Source of the DNA: Macrosoma leucophasiata
Lineage: Eukaryota; Arthropoda; Insecta; Lepidoptera; Hedylidae
Assembly: GCA_036365455.1 (NCBI GenBank)
Contig: JAWQUS010000003.1
Location: forward strand, 3,988,001 to 4,052,000
DNA: 64,000 nucleotides
Direction: 5' to 3'
The notes under the pieces are model-generated. The model did not search any database, was not told where the DNA came from, and saw nothing but the letters and a program-made list of their open reading frames with translations. Below are positions 53,676 through 64,000 of the stretch, in pieces (the stretch's first letter is position 1; each line of letters starts with the position of its first letter). Position numbers and translations under genes: made by a program.

Positions 53676-53975
53676 TTTCGCCGAATCCAACTCGGCTGGG
53701 CAGCGTTCGGGAAGTTAAGGAGCGTTTTCTCGTCAAACATCCCGCAGTCCTTGAAGACGAAAGTCTTTAACCAGTGCGTTTTACCGGTGATGACCTACGG
53801 TGCCGAGACATGGTCTCTCACTATGGGTCTCGTACGAAAGCTCCAAGTCACTCAGCGGTCAATGGAAAGGGCTATGCTCGGCGTTTCCCTAATGGATCGA
53901 ATCAGAAATGAGGAGATCCGTAGGCGAACGAAAGTCGCTGACATAGCCAAGCAGATTTCCAAGCTGAATATAATA
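53676..53975 (+). pseudogene. RTE-type LINE fragment after the RT core
   Basis: Codons read RIQLGWAAFGKLRSVF, PQSLKTKVFNQCVLPVMTYG, AETWSLTMGLVRKLQVTQRS, MERAMLGVSLMDRIRNEEIR then RRTKVADIAKQISKL. This is the conserved region C-terminal to the YADD box in RTE elements, in one uninterrupted frame, ended by an unrelated repeat from about 53995. The RT catalytic part is absent. Confidence 0.9.
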
Positions 53976-53994
53976 TACGATACATATATCAAAA

Positions 53995-54215
53995 CAACAT
54001 TTATTTTATTTTTAATTCTCTCTGTATATCTGTCTGTTTGTCCCCGCTAATCTCGGGGATTTTGACGGGACTTTAACTGGCAGATAGCTTATGTAATAAG
54101 TAGTAACTTAGGCTACATTTATATTAGTTGCGCCCACGACTTCGTAAATACTGAACAATCATACATTCTCACGCAGACGAAGTCGCGGGCACAGGTAGTA
54201 TGTTATATATAGAAA
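53995..54215 (+). mobile_element. TGTC/GACGGGACTTT element fragment
   Basis: CTGTCTGTTTGTCCCCGCTA, GATTTTGACGGGACTTTAAC, ACTTAGGCTACATTTATATT and GACGAAGTCGCGGGCACAGG. Same family as 57200-57620. Confidence 0.75.
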
Positions 54216-54469
54216 TTCCCTTTTCAACCTTCCCATCTAATCATGACATGTGGCGGGTAAGACATTTGATTCACATTCCCTACAAAGCAAAGACGTCGGG
54301 ACTATGTATGTGTTTGATGTCTTCAGAAGGTAAATCATACTTGATTTTACACACATAAATATTATATGTTGGATCCGTCGCGTCAGCAAATTTTTGTCAC
54401 GAAGTGACAAACAAGCAAACTGTTCCGACTTATAAACATCTACATAAAAACGAGAGACTTTAATTTGAT

Positions 54470-54688
54470 TTTTTTTAATGTAATGAAAGTGACAAACAAG
54501 CATGCAGTTCACATTGATGTTCAGTGATGACTGCAGCCTATAGACACCCACCAAGGTCAAAATGCAGATGCGTTACCACTCCTGAGGCCTAAAGTTATGC
54601 CTCTATGCCGAAAATAACAGTGCCGTACATTACCACCTGACCGGAACACGATAGCGCTGAACACTGCTATTTAGCGGCAAGTAGATTA
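54470..54688 (-). mobile_element. SINE-A, 5'-truncated
   Basis: TTTTTTAATGTAATGAAAGT to TTTAGCGGCAAGTAGATTAG. Another 3' scrap is at 55368-55411. Confidence 0.9.
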
Positions 54689-54689
54689 G

Positions 54690-55365
54690 AATCACAGAAC
54701 GAGGGAGGTACTGGGCCAATCGTTTTGGTAATTTTTGTGGAAAAATTTTGTCCAGCAGACATCCTTCGACTGAAATTTCTAAAAATAAAAATATTTTAAG
54801 AACGATAAGTAGAATCGTATTGTCCGATTCGCACTTAGCACTTGGGCCAAAAACGAAAATTTAAAATTAAAAAATATAATTTTGAGTGAATACGACCAAC
54901 GGCAGCCAAGGCAGTAAGGTATACAATATTAATATCGTAAACAAGTGGTAGTAGTAGATACTCTACGAAGAACTTAGGCTGGCCAACTGATCTTAGCCAA
55001 ACTTTCCTAATTCACGGTATAGGTACCACAAAATAAGGTCCAAACTTTATTAATATATTGAACATATTGCCAGTAAGAATAAACAATCTGGTTTGATAGA
55101 TAAATAATTGCTAGTATTTGTTTTAAAGAGATTGTTACAATATTTCATATTACTTGAAACAAATAATTGTTTAACTCAGGAATCGATTGCGATCGATTTG
55201 TAAGCTTTTTAAACACCTTTTACTAATTTATTTAAAAAAAAACAGATTAAAAATGTAACCTGTTTTATATAAAAAATTAAAGAATAAAAAAAGTGGAAAA
55301 AAAAGTCCTACCTTAGATGGGACATGAATCCATGACATAAGGATCACTTGTCGCTCTACTTAATA
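54690..55365. other. No recognised gene
   Basis: AT-rich, no familiar repeat. The 144-codon minus frame at 55356-55790 begins in a SINE-A scrap and contains long hydrophobic low-complexity stretches; I regard it as chance. Confidence 0.45.
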
Positions 55366-55900
55366 TACTTTTTTCTTATGTAATGGAAGTGGCAAATAAA
55401 CATGCAATTCTGACGAGTGAAGTCGTGGGACTCCGATAGTTTATTAGGACTGCAAGCTTGTTTGGCACCTGTGTTCCAAAAAAAAAGTCGAGAATCGAGG
55501 TCACAACTCGTCAGGAATTCAGGAAAAGTAATTAAAAATTTTAAATTCCTTCTGTTGTCAAACATATACACCAAAAAAAAAAAAAAGGTACACATACCCA
55601 TCACTAAATTGATTATAATGCCGCACAATAAAAAGGCCCCTTCAAAAGCGATAGACGCGAGAAAGAAGCTATCAAATTTTATAGCTAAAGCATGAAATTC
55701 ATAAAGGGAAGCCCTACTGAACATGTTCACTTGACCGGCATATTCTTTGTAGATGAGGAACATCAACGGCATATAAAGTAGTTTGCACATTTAAATGTGT
55801 TTGTGAAAATTTCCGGATCAAAAAGTCGGTGGACTTTCAAACGGTAGCAGAGATTCTAGAAAGAGCTTGAAAGGGAAGAGATTAAAGTATAATTTATTCT

Positions 55901-56203
55901 AACTTCACGCCTGTAATCCTTGAAGGGGTAGGTAAACGTAAATGCATACATTCAAGCATACATGCAAACACCCACGATTCGCCGGTCACGTTTTGGCCCA
56001 TGTAACAGGTGGCGAGCCTGTTGACATCTCCGGGCACATTACCGAACTATAAGGCACTGCAAAATTGCCAGAAAAATGGAAAAATCCCAATAGAACCAGA
56101 GATAACGGACTTTACACCATTATTTCTGATAACCCCCTACCCGGAAATTGAACCCAGGACTCCAGCGTAGTAGTGGCCTGCTATCACTAGGCTACTGAGG
56201 CAG
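55901..56203 (-). mobile_element. SINE-B, full length
   Basis: AACTTCACGCCTGTAATCCT to AGGCTACTGAGGCAG. TTTATTCT on both sides (55893-55900 and 56204-56211) is a likely target duplication. Confidence 0.95.
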
Positions 56204-56214
56204 TTTATTCTCGG

Positions 56215-56285
56215 TATCGCTAAATGGAAGTGCATAATATTCCGGTTAGAAGATAATGTACAAATCTATAATTTCTAGCACGGAG
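56215..56285 (+). mobile_element. SINE-A fragment, diverged
   Basis: TATCGCTAAATGGAAGTGC, TATTCCGGTTAGAAG and AATTTCTAGCACGGAG. Confidence 0.6.
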
Positions 56286-57080
56286 CTCTAATCTATACTT
56301 ATAATAAAACTGTAGAAGTGTTAATTCTGTACATTGTAAATATTAAAAAAAAATACCAGGGGATGTTACTAGATCGATACAACGAACACAAATATGTGAT
56401 TAGATTTTTTTTTATCTGTCTGTCTGTCTGTTTGTTTGTTCAAGCATCACACAAAATCTACCAGTCCGATTACAATGAAACTTGGTATGATTATATTTTA
56501 ACCTTTGGCGCACAACACTGGGTACTTTTTATCCCGGAAAAATGTCTGTTTGCCTGTGTGTTAGTGCACTCTAATTTTAGAAACGCCCTATACGATTTAC
56601 GGTTTTCACTTATATATTGTGGTAAGTTTCATTTTACATTTAATGAAACAAACATTAAATGTAAAATGAAACTCATGTGAATCGGTTCAGAAATAAAAAA
56701 GTTATGTCAACTTAAAGAATCATATCGAATATTTTTAAGATATTTTGTATCTTAGTTCCATAATTTAGGGAATTTCGTACCTAAAAGGTAAAAACGGACC
56801 CTACGGATTACTAATCCTCCGCTGTCTGTCTGTCTGTCCGTCCGTCTGTCTGTCACCAGCCTCTATCTCATAAACAGTGTAATATTACATATACATTTTC
56901 TCAAATTATGTATTTCTGATACCGCTATATAGACAAAAATAATTACTCACAATAAAATATGAAAATTTTAAGGGGTCCGAGGGGGCATACAATACACGTG
57001 TTTTTTTTCGTATATTTTTTGCTCGATAATAACGGTAGCAAGTAGACCCTTAAATTTTCACATAATTCTTAGATCTTATG
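56286..57080 (+). repeat. Two TGTC-containing dispersed repeats
   Basis: First: AATAAAACTGTAGAAGTGTT (56301), CTGTCTGTCTGTTTGTTTGT (56419), CCAGTCCGATTACAATGAAA. Second: GGGAATTTCGTACCTAAAAG (56769), CTGTCTGTCTGTCTGTCCGT (56823), AAGGGGTCCGAGGGGGCAT. Both types are frequent in moth genomes and appear noncoding. Confidence 0.6.
56626..56672. repeat. Palindrome, 20-bp perfect arms
   Basis: GTTTCATTTTACATTTAATG pairs with CATTAAATGTAAAATGAAAC across AAACAAA. Confidence 0.95.
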
Positions 57081-57199
57081 TTGTATATTACCTTCCAATA
57101 AATCTATTCAAATAAATAAAATTGGAGTGTCTGTTTGTAATATTAAAATAACCTTTTTTCTTAATGCATATGTATGTATACACGGTACATATACCAAAA

Positions 57200-57620
57200 C
57201 ATTCTTTACGATTTTGTCTGTCTGTCTGTTCGGCGGGGCTAATCTTGGGAACGGCTGGACCGATTTTGACGGGACTTTTATCTCCATACATCCATACATA
57301 CATACATACATACCTACATACAAATAAGTAGAATTGGAGTGTATCCGACTTTGACGGGACTTCCACGGGTAGGTAGCTGATGTGATAAGGAGTAACTTAA
57401 GCTACTTTTATCTCCATACAACCATACATACCCACATACAAATAAATAGAACTTAAGTGTCTCCGATTTTGACGGGACTTTCACTGGCAGATAGCTAATG
57501 TAATAAGGACTAACTTAGGCTACTTTTATACTAGCTACGCTCACGACTTCATCTGGGTAGATACAGAACAATCATATTTTTTCTCACGTGGACAAAGTCG
57601 CGGGCACAGCTAGTGGACAA
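57200..57620 (+). mobile_element. GACGGGACTTT element with internal tandem units
   Basis: CTGTCTGTCTGTTCGGCGGG, then three GACGGGACTT(T/C) blocks (57269, 57350, 57468); the first two spacers carry CTCCATACA(T/A)CCATACATAC tracts. Ends GACAAAGTCGCGGGCACAGC-TAGT. The ending and the CATA-rich microsatellite recall microsatellite-bearing Helitron-like elements (recalled, not tested). Confidence 0.7.
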
Positions 57621-57998
57621 TAATATTTTCTTATGCATAGATACATTCAAATACTCACTATTTTATCATTACAACTTTTGAATGTAGAATGTCAATAGCA
57701 CTCGAACATCCCGACAAGAAGAACGAACTGGCTGTCTCATGCGTCATACTCGTGAATGGGTACTGTTGGTGGGGACTGGTCTGTTCTGGTTTGCAGGAGC
57801 TACATCTCATTTGGTAGATAGCAGTTTATTTGCATCTATGCTACGGACGTTCATAGTATTTTATTTTTATGATAATCTGTACCAGATTTAAATCTCATTT
57901 AAAAGAGCTCTTACTGAGTTTGTTGGGTTGCGCAGTTCTTCTCAGTAGTGACTGCACTTGGAACTCTGCTTAGTGAATAACTTCGATGTTGACGAACA

Positions 57999-58290
57999 TA
58001 GAGCAACGCGGGCCGCCGGTCGTGGCGGACCGGAGGGGAGTAGCCATAGCGTGTATTACCGATGCAAAACAGTCTGCCATTTTTTGCGGGGGGAAAAGCG
58101 TGCGGCACACAGGCACACTACAAAAATCGTCTATTACTAAACTCACACCTTGACTTTAACAAAATATAGAAAAAATTCACGCAAACAATTAAACATCTAG
58201 GCGACAGGTATAGGCCCATTTGAACTTGTACTTTGACAGCGGGGAAAGCCTGCATATGGCTACTCCCCTCCGTTGTTGCTCTATGTTGAC
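57999..58290. repeat. Inverted repeat with altered loop
   Basis: ACATAGAGCAAC..GGAGGGGAGTAGCCAT (57999-58048) is inverted at about 58257-58289 (ATGGCTACTCCCCTCCGTTG-TTGCTCTATGT). The left arm has an extra GC-rich insert of about 20 nt (GCGGGCCGCCGGTCGTGGCG). Confidence 0.8.
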
Positions 58291-58351
58291 GAATAAGTTT
58301 TTCTGTTTCTTCATTTATCATCATTAAAGGAATTGAAAAATTTTGTGACAA

Positions 58352-58530
58352 AGGTGACGCAGCTCGTGGGCGTGCCTAAGCACCACAGCATTACTTAATC
58401 TATCTGCCACCAAATGGTGATAGTGATCAACCTTATCGTGTTCCGGATATATGGTAATGTATGGATCCGTGATAACTATCACAGGTCTCAGAAGTGACAA
58501 CGCGTTTTGACCCTCTGGTTTTTGTATCGA
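58352..58530 (+). mobile_element. SINE-A, diverged
   Basis: GTGACGCAGCTCGTGGGCGT, CTTATCGTGTTCCGGATA and CTCAGAAGTGACAACGCG. Confidence 0.7.
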
Positions 58531-58648
58531 TTTCTATAGACAGCTGTATTTTTTTTAATTGTTTTAATCTTTCACGATTTGTATTTATATTTTTATATTG
58601 TAAACGGGACTTAATCGTTTTGTTTTGTTTGTTTATTTGTTTTTTTTT

Positions 58649-58955
58649 GTTTTTTTATGTATTGGAAGTGGCAAACAAGCATGTAGTTCACATTGATGTT
58701 AAGTATTGGTCAAAATGCAGTTGCATTACCGCTCTTGAGGCCTAAGGTGTTATGTCCGCAACACGATAGTGATGAACACTACCATTTAACGGCAAGTATA
58801 TTAAGGCAAGGCGGTGGTGCCTACGCCCGCAAGCTGCCCGCAAGAGCCCGGAGCTCTACCACCAGTGAATTACAGATCTCTTTAGGCTGCAGTATTCACT
58901 TATCATCCATATTAAATATTCACGCTTGTTAGTTACCATCATTACAAAAAAAAAT
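58649..58955 (-). mobile_element. SINE-A copy (minus) abutting a 3' scrap (plus)
   Basis: 58649-58866 runs from TTTTTATGTATTGGAAGTGG to GGAGCTCTACCACCAGT with two internal deletions. 58880-58955 (TTTAGGCTGCAGTATTCAC..CATCATTACAAAAAAAAA) is a diverged sense 3' end. Confidence 0.8.
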
Positions 58956-59099
58956 AACTGTAGAATCCGATTATTTTTCAAACCTAAGCATTCAATTGAT
59001 GGTAGATTTTGTTAACCACAAAACTAATTTTATAAAATTAGAAGTCCTGAGCTTTTTTTTTCTTTTATTATTTATTTAAGGTCGCTTTTTAACATCTAA

Positions 59100-60510
59100 G
59101 GTCATTAGCGACCACGGCAAAAACTATAATTTCTTAAATTCATTTGTACATATTAATCAATTTTAAAAAACTTAAAGTTCTTGTACATCCATCTTCATTT
59201 AAACATTCCTTTATACTGTTAGGTAATTTACATTTCTGTTTTTCATTACTGAAAGCTGTGTAATCTACTAATAGATGTAAAACAGTCAATTCGAGTCCAC
59301 ATTTGCATTTGTTTTTATCTTGTTTCTTTATCAGGTGAATATGTGTCATATTTGTATGTCCGATACGCAATCTAGTAATTTCTCCTCGGTCTTTCCTAGT
59401 CTTAAATAAAACAGGACTTTTATCAAATACAGAATTTCTAATTTCAAATAATTTACTTGTATTACCTGTTCTCCAAAAATTATTCCAAAATGTTTTAATT
59501 TTTAGTTTAAAATATTTTTTTATTTCTAATGGAATAGATTTAATTGATTTTTAGGTCTAAATTTCATCTATTGCTTTTTTAGCTTCACTATCAGCTTTTT
59601 CGTTGCCAACAATGCCTTGATGACTTGGGATCCATATAATTTCAAACGAATAATTGTCTCTTAAAAGGTTTATAATTCTTTGTTTTATTTCTATTATAAG
59701 AGGATTTAAATTAACTGGATTTAGCAAGGCTGTTAAACATGATTTAGAATCACTATAAATAACACATTTAATTAAATTAGATTCATCGCGTATCAAATCT
59801 AAGGCTTTCAGAATAGCTTTAGCTTCGCAACTAAAAATTGAATTAAAATCAAATAATCTATACCTATAACATGTATCACACACACACTATTGAACATCCT
59901 GATCTTCCATTCATAACTGACCCATTTGTGTAAAAAACCTTACAATCAGCGTACTTACTGTTCATCTCTAAATATAAATTTTTATATTTAGAGATGAACA
60001 TTATATTTATCTTTTAAATTTTTAGCAAGATCTAAATTTATGGGTAATTCAAAGTTTTCCCAAGGACCACAATTAAGCAGTTTCTTTTCATAAAGTGAAG
60101 GAATTTCCAGATCTAATTCTTTTAAATATCTGGCTGCTCTGATTCTTAACGGCTGAGGTATATTTAGTTGGAATTCATACTCAGCGTCTGTTGGCGATTT
60201 TTTAGTAAAGTAATTATAAACAGTATTTTCAGGTTGGGATAGAACGTTAATAGAATACGTAATTATGAGGTCTTTCCTCCTGAACTCCATGACATTTCAC
60301 CTGCCTCCGCTAAAGTCCTGAGTATTGTTTGTATGAAGAATTGAAAATTACATTATGTTGTAACATGGTAGGAGAAACAATATATTGAAGACTCAAAATT
60401 CTGGCACAAAATACTTGTAAAGTTACTGATATAGTAGTAAAAATACTATCGTCTATATGATATGGTTGATGAAAAATACCTAAGCTATACGTTATGTACA
60501 AAGACCTGTC
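59100..60510 (-). pseudogene. LINE remnant with RNase H domain
   Basis: On the minus strand, from high to low coordinates: a linker (60290-59988) with PQPLRIRAARYLKELDLEIP; then in another frame CKVFYTNGSVMNGRSGCSI (about 59940), which is the first RNase H motif with the catalytic Asp changed to Asn (TNGS for TDGS); then, after another shift, EAKAILKALDLIRDE, VIYSDSKSCLTALL and IWIPSHQGIVGNEKADSEA (59883-59557), giving the Glu, second Asp and His/Asp motifs. A final frame (59370-59140) has RIGHTNMTHIHLI and CKCGLE, the Cys/His tail of I/R1/LOA-type elements. The RT is absent; a SINE-B adjoins the upstream end. Several frameshifts and an inserted palindrome make it inactive. Confidence 0.85.
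59959..60000. repeat. Palindrome, 20-bp perfect arms, 2-nt loop
   Basis: TGTTCATCTCTAAATATAAA pairs with TTTATATTTAGAGATGAACA. It lies exactly between the linker and the RNase H motif of the LINE remnant and interrupts the frame. Confidence 0.97.
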
Positions 60511-60526
60511 TAGCTAATAAGTTTTA

Positions 60527-60849
60527 ACGTAACTTCACGCCTGTAATCCCCGAAGGGGTAGGCAGAGGCAAATGAATGCATTCAATCATACATGCAAACA
60601 CCCACGACTCGCCGGTTAAGTTTTGGCCCATGTAACAGGTGGCGAACCTGTTGCCATCTCCGGGCACATTACCAAACTCCGGGGTACTGGGAAACTTCCA
60701 GAAAATGGAAAAATCCCAATAGAAGCAGAGATAAAGGATTTTAAACCGTCATCTCTAATATCCCCCGACCCGGGAATCGAACCCAGGACCTCCAGCGTAA
60801 TAGTAGTGGCCTGCTACCACTACGCTACTGAGGCAGTTAAGAGATTAGG
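60527..60849 (-). mobile_element. SINE-B, full length, in the LINE remnant
   Basis: ACTTCACGCCTGTAATCCCC to ACGCTACTGAGGCAGTT, then GAGATTAGG. TAATAAGTTTTA lies at 60515-60526 and 60850-60861 and is a convincing 12-bp target duplication. At its 3' edge AGAGATTAGGTAA (60840-60852) pairs with 60859-60871. Confidence 0.95.
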
Positions 60850-60874
60850 TAATAAGTTTTACCTAATCTCTTTT

Positions 60875-61270
60875 ACATTTCTAGCGTTAAATTGGAACAA
60901 GTAACCACTGTTATAATTATAATACGCACATGTCAAGATGAGGTGTTTAGAAATATTTCGATTTTACTTATTTTACTTCAGTTTTACATAATATTAATAG
61001 ATAATTACCAACATTTTTTTTTATATATGATTAAGGATATTGTGCTGATAATTAAATAAATATCATACCATTAACATGATGGCTGTGGAATTCAAAATAC
61101 AATAAAAACTTATTTTAACGTTATATTAGTTTATATGCATGTTTGTGTGTTTATACTCGATTTTTATGTACGTCTGATACTCGTATTATAAAAAGTTAGA
61201 GAAAAAAAAATGTTTAATCCAACAATTTTTATTTTGTTATAGTTTGGCCGGTTTAGGCTAGAGGAAATTT
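60875..61270. other. No recognised feature
   Basis: AT-rich flank of the mariner. Confidence 0.5.
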
Positions 61271-61277
61271 TAAAATA

Positions 61278-62540
61278 ATAGGTTGGGGAAAAAGTCTTTT
61301 CGCATTATAGTATGTTTGAACTTGTAATAAAATCTCTTTGGCTGTAGTATTTGTATCTGGCTGGTTTTGGTATCATTGAAAGTTAAAATTTTAAAGAACA
61401 TAATTCCAAATTCAAATTAGGCAAATGTGTGATTTTCATTTGTTTTTCGTACTATCAAGATGAGTGAATCTAATGAAGAAATTCGATACATTCTAAAATT
61501 TTACTACAAAAAAGGTAAAAATGCAACGCAAGCCGCGAAAAAAAATTGCGATGTTTATGGACCTAGTGCAGTGTCTGTGAGAGTAGCACAAATTTGGTTT
61601 AAGCGTTTTCAATCCGGAAATTTTGATGTCAAAGATGCACCTCGCTCTGGTCGCCAGCCAAACTCATTACGGATAAAATGGATGCCATTTTTTGAAAAAG
61701 TGGAGCAAGATCGACATATCAGTAGTTACGACGTTGCTGAAGAACTGAGAATTGATCACAAAACAGTTTTGGCGCATTTGAAAAAAGCTGATATTTGGGT
61801 ACCTCACGAGCTCACTGAAAGAAACCTAATGAACCGTGTACTCATTTGTGATTCTTTATTACGACGTAATGAAACCGAATCATTTTTTAAGAAGCTGATA
61901 ACTGGTGATGAAAAGTGGATCACGTACGACAAGAACGTGCGAAAAAGGTCGTGGTCAAAGGCCGGTCAGGCTTCACAGACTGTTGCGAAACCCGGGTTAA
62001 CTCGCAATAAGGTGATGTTGAGTGTGTGGTGGGATTGGAAGGGCATTATTCATTATGAGCTAGGCAGGACTATCGATTCTGAACTCTACTACGAACAACT
62101 GATGAGAATAAAGCAAGAAGTTGAGAGAAAGCAGCCGGAATTGATCAACAGAAGGGGTGTGGTGTTTCATCATGATAACGCTAGACCTCACACATCTATA
62201 GCCACTCAGCAAAAATGAAGAGAGTTTGGCTGGGAGGTGTTAATGCATTCGCCGTATAGTCCTGACCTTGCACCTTCAGATTTCCACCTGTTTCAGTATC
62301 TTCAGAATTCTTTATGTAATGTTAGGTTAACATCACGAGAGGACTGCCAAATCCACTTGTCGCGGTATTTTGATGAGAAGTCCCAAAATTTTTATAGCAA
62401 TGGGATCATGTCCCTACCTACAAGATGGCAAAAGGTTAACGAACAAAATGGAACATACGTAGTTATATTTAAATAAACTATATTAAAAAATGTTTTCAAT
62501 TATCTTAAAAAATGCGAAGAAACTTTTTCCCCAACCTATA
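61278..62540 (+). mobile_element. mariner transposon, nearly complete
   Basis: The inverted ends share GGTTGGGGAAAAAGT (61281; complement ending 62536); 24 of the 26 terminal positions from GGTTGG to GCATT pair. Length is about 1.26 kb, close to the usual 1.3 kb. A TA lies next to each end, but the exact duplicated dinucleotide is ambiguous. One transposase gene fills the interior. Confidence 0.95.
61460..62476 (+). pseudogene. mariner transposase with one in-frame stop
   Basis: Start ATG at 61460 (AAGATGA context). N-terminal HTH region residues 1-110 includes WFKRFQSGNFDVKDAPRSGR and YDVAEELRIDHKTVLAHLKK. WVPHELTERN follows at 113-122. The DDE core has D140 (TGDEKW), D239 (HHDNARPH) and D274 (YSPDLAPSDFHLF), i.e. 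D,D34D, all present. A TGA at 62216-62218 (codon 253) interrupts the gene; the same frame continues to 62476, about 338 codons in total against the usual 340-350. From memory of related elements, short stretches seem missing before DIWVPHE and around HYELGRTI. It resembles the mellifera-type or a close mariner subfamily. Confidence 0.95.
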
Positions 62541-62544
62541 ACAT

Positions 62545-63030
62545 AATAATTTAACATAAAACTAATTTTTAGTATAAACTCCTTAAAAAAATCAAAACAC
62601 TACAGAAAACAGAGATACTTACGTCAGTAAACAAATCCTCGGCCACTCAACAAACAAAAAAAATCACAATGTAAACACAGTTTCTTTTTTTAATACACAC
62701 CGCGATCAAGTTTCAAATTACAATTCCTGGCCCAAAAATGGGACGGAGAGACGTGCACTCCCTTCCACGACCGGTAGCAGACTGAAGGTACGAACACAAG
62801 TTTAGATGTATATATCGCTCACCCTGTAACGTTCTATCGGCCCTTAACAGATTATACGGGTATTAGTAAATCCATGAAGTAACAGATTAACAGCAAAAGG
62901 TTTTTAGATACGTTTTTGGTATGGTTATTGGTATAATCAACTCTTTTCAGCCTGGTAACATAGTTTTGTTACGGAATAATAGGAGTATCAACACAAATAG
63001 TTGTATCTGGGTTTTAGATTCAATTAGTAT
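62545..63030. other. No recognised gene
   Basis: A GC-richer patch near 62730-62780 (CCCAAAAATGGGACGGAGAG). Nothing identified. Confidence 0.45.
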
Positions 63031-63037
63031 TTATTAG

Positions 63038-63145
63038 AAGGTAGACGAGGCACGAGAGGTTTGTCAGAACCGGGATGTCTGGCGCTCTACACTCTCTGCC
63101 TACCCCGTTAGGGACCTGGCGTGAAGATACATACATACATATAGT
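63038..63145 (+). mobile_element. ATAC-tailed LINE 3' end
   Basis: GGTAGACGAGGCACGAGAGG, CCGGGATGTCTGGCGCTCTA, GGACCTGGCGTGAAGATACA then TACATACATATA. Confidence 0.85.
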
Positions 63146-63172
63146 ATTTATTGATGTTTTATAATAGGGTTA

Positions 63173-63212
63173 ACTGCCTCGGTAGCTTAGTGGTAGCAGG
63201 CCACTACATACT
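63173..63212 (+). mobile_element. SINE-B head fragment
   Basis: AACTGCCTCGGTAGCTTAGT-GGTAGCAGGCCACTAC; the A box is preserved, and the element stops after 40 bp, next to a SINE-A. Confidence 0.85.
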
Positions 63213-63220
63213 TCTATATA

Positions 63221-63486
63221 TTTTTTTATGTTATGGAAGTGGGAAACAAGCATGCAGTTCACATTAATGTTAAGTGATGACTGCAGACTATAGACACCCA
63301 CACAAAGATCGAGGTCAAAATGCAAATGCGTTATCACTCCTGAGGCCTGAGGTGTTATACCTCTGTGCTGGAAATTACAGGGCAGTGCATTACTACCTGA
63401 CCGGAACACGATAGTGCTGAACACTACCATTTAGCGGCAAGTATATTAGGTAATGCGGTGGTGCCTACGCCCTCGAGTTCCACTAG
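63221..63486 (-). mobile_element. SINE-A, near full length
   Basis: TTTTTTTATGTTATGGAAGT to GCCCTCGAGTTCCACTAG. Flanked by inverted rather than direct repeats. Confidence 0.9.
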
Positions 63487-63523
63487 TAGAAGTATGTATA
63501 GTGAAAACTGTAGCCTATTAGGT

Positions 63524-63900
63524 ATTTTTTTTATGTAATGGGCGTGGCAAACAAGCGTGCAGTTCACATTGATGTTAAGTGATGACTGCAGCCTATAGAC
63601 ACCCACATGAAGACCAAGGTCAAAATGCAGATGCGTTTCAAAATGCAGATGCGTTACCACTCCTGAGGCCTAAGGTGTTATGCCTCTGTGCCGGAAATTA
63701 CAGGGCCGTACATTACCACCTGACCGGAACACGATAGTGCTGAACACTACCGGCAAGTATATTAGGTAATGCGGTGGTGCCTACGCCCATTTTTTTATTT
63801 ACATAAATGCCGCAGTTCAAAACGCAGATTCGTCGCCACCAGGCCTGACCTCTGAGCTTTTGTTTCGTCACTGTGATTATAATTACACGGCCATAGCTGT
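63524..63900 (-). mobile_element. SINE-A, then an older fragment
   Basis: 63524-63788 runs from TTTTTTTATGTAATGGGCGT to GGTGGTGCCTACGCCC with CAAAATGCAGATGCGTT directly duplicated near 63620-63652 and CATTTAG lost. A diverged older piece follows (63793-63900). Confidence 0.9.
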
Positions 63901-64000
63901 CTAACGAAACACACAGTAATGAATATATAATTATATTATTACTAGCTGACTTTTTTTTTTTTTAGTTATTATGGCATCGCTATTACGCATATTGCCAGTG

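Noticed and set aside
55356..55790. 144-residue membrane protein on the minus strand
   Set aside because: It starts in a SINE-A remnant, has low-complexity hydrophobic runs, and lacks splice or start support.
63170..63660. ORFs beginning MVVFSTIVFRSG or MVTHLHFE
   Set aside because: They are translations of SINE-A sense strand; the same peptides occur at 44912-45238.

Overview
This window looks like a repeat-dense, AT-rich stretch of a lepidopteran (moth or butterfly) nuclear genome. No operons, long host reading frames or bacterial signals are present. The assignment rests on recalled repeat types: elements carrying GGGTTCCGTAGT plus runs of TGTC, the CTAGCTGTTGCCCGCG element, LINE ends with ATAC or TGATTC tails, RTE-type LINE fragments with a ..GTTCAGCAGTGGAC.. 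end, and a mariner transposon. I searched nothing; family names come from visible motifs and memory.

Almost everything is mobile-element debris. The main families are: SINE-A (about 300 bp, poly(A) tailed, 30 or more copies or fragments); SINE-B (tRNA-derived, clear A and B boxes, about 10 copies); SINE-C (a 307-bp unit with an internal tRNA-like sequence, in tandem and fold-back arrangements); SINE-E (another tRNA head); a 5S-rRNA-like SINE; several small TIR elements; and LINE pieces. Strands given for SINEs follow the sense strand of the family.

Layout. 0-13 kb: old SINEs, a 0.7-kb TIR element, RTE fragments, the first SINE-C array and a GC-rich island near 7.6-8.2 kb. 13.1-16.2 kb: a 2.7-kb frameshifted LINE inserted into a SINE-A copy. 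16-25 kb: MITE, SINEs, a decayed RT fragment and local duplications. 25.1-25.4 kb: the only candidate host exon, minus strand, with a likely signal peptide. 26.3-28.8 kb: a better preserved LINE with a nearly complete RT ORF. 36-41.5 kb: a repeat array with a Penelope-like endonuclease fragment nearby. 44-49 kb: nested SINEs and a long CA tract. 49.2-51.6 kb: two apparently identical 593-bp copies, inverted and circularly permuted. 53-60.5 kb: RTE and RNase H-bearing LINE fragments. 61.3-62.5 kb: an almost complete mariner with one in-frame stop.

Two themes stand out. The first is fold-back structure: many short-loop perfect palindromes and inverted duplications inside otherwise ordinary repeats. 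The second is circular permutation: the 593-bp pair and the SINE-C unit, whose copies start at different points of one 307-bp period, both suggest circular or tandem intermediates. These are the best candidates for something not yet described, with assembly error the main competing explanation for the 593-bp pair.
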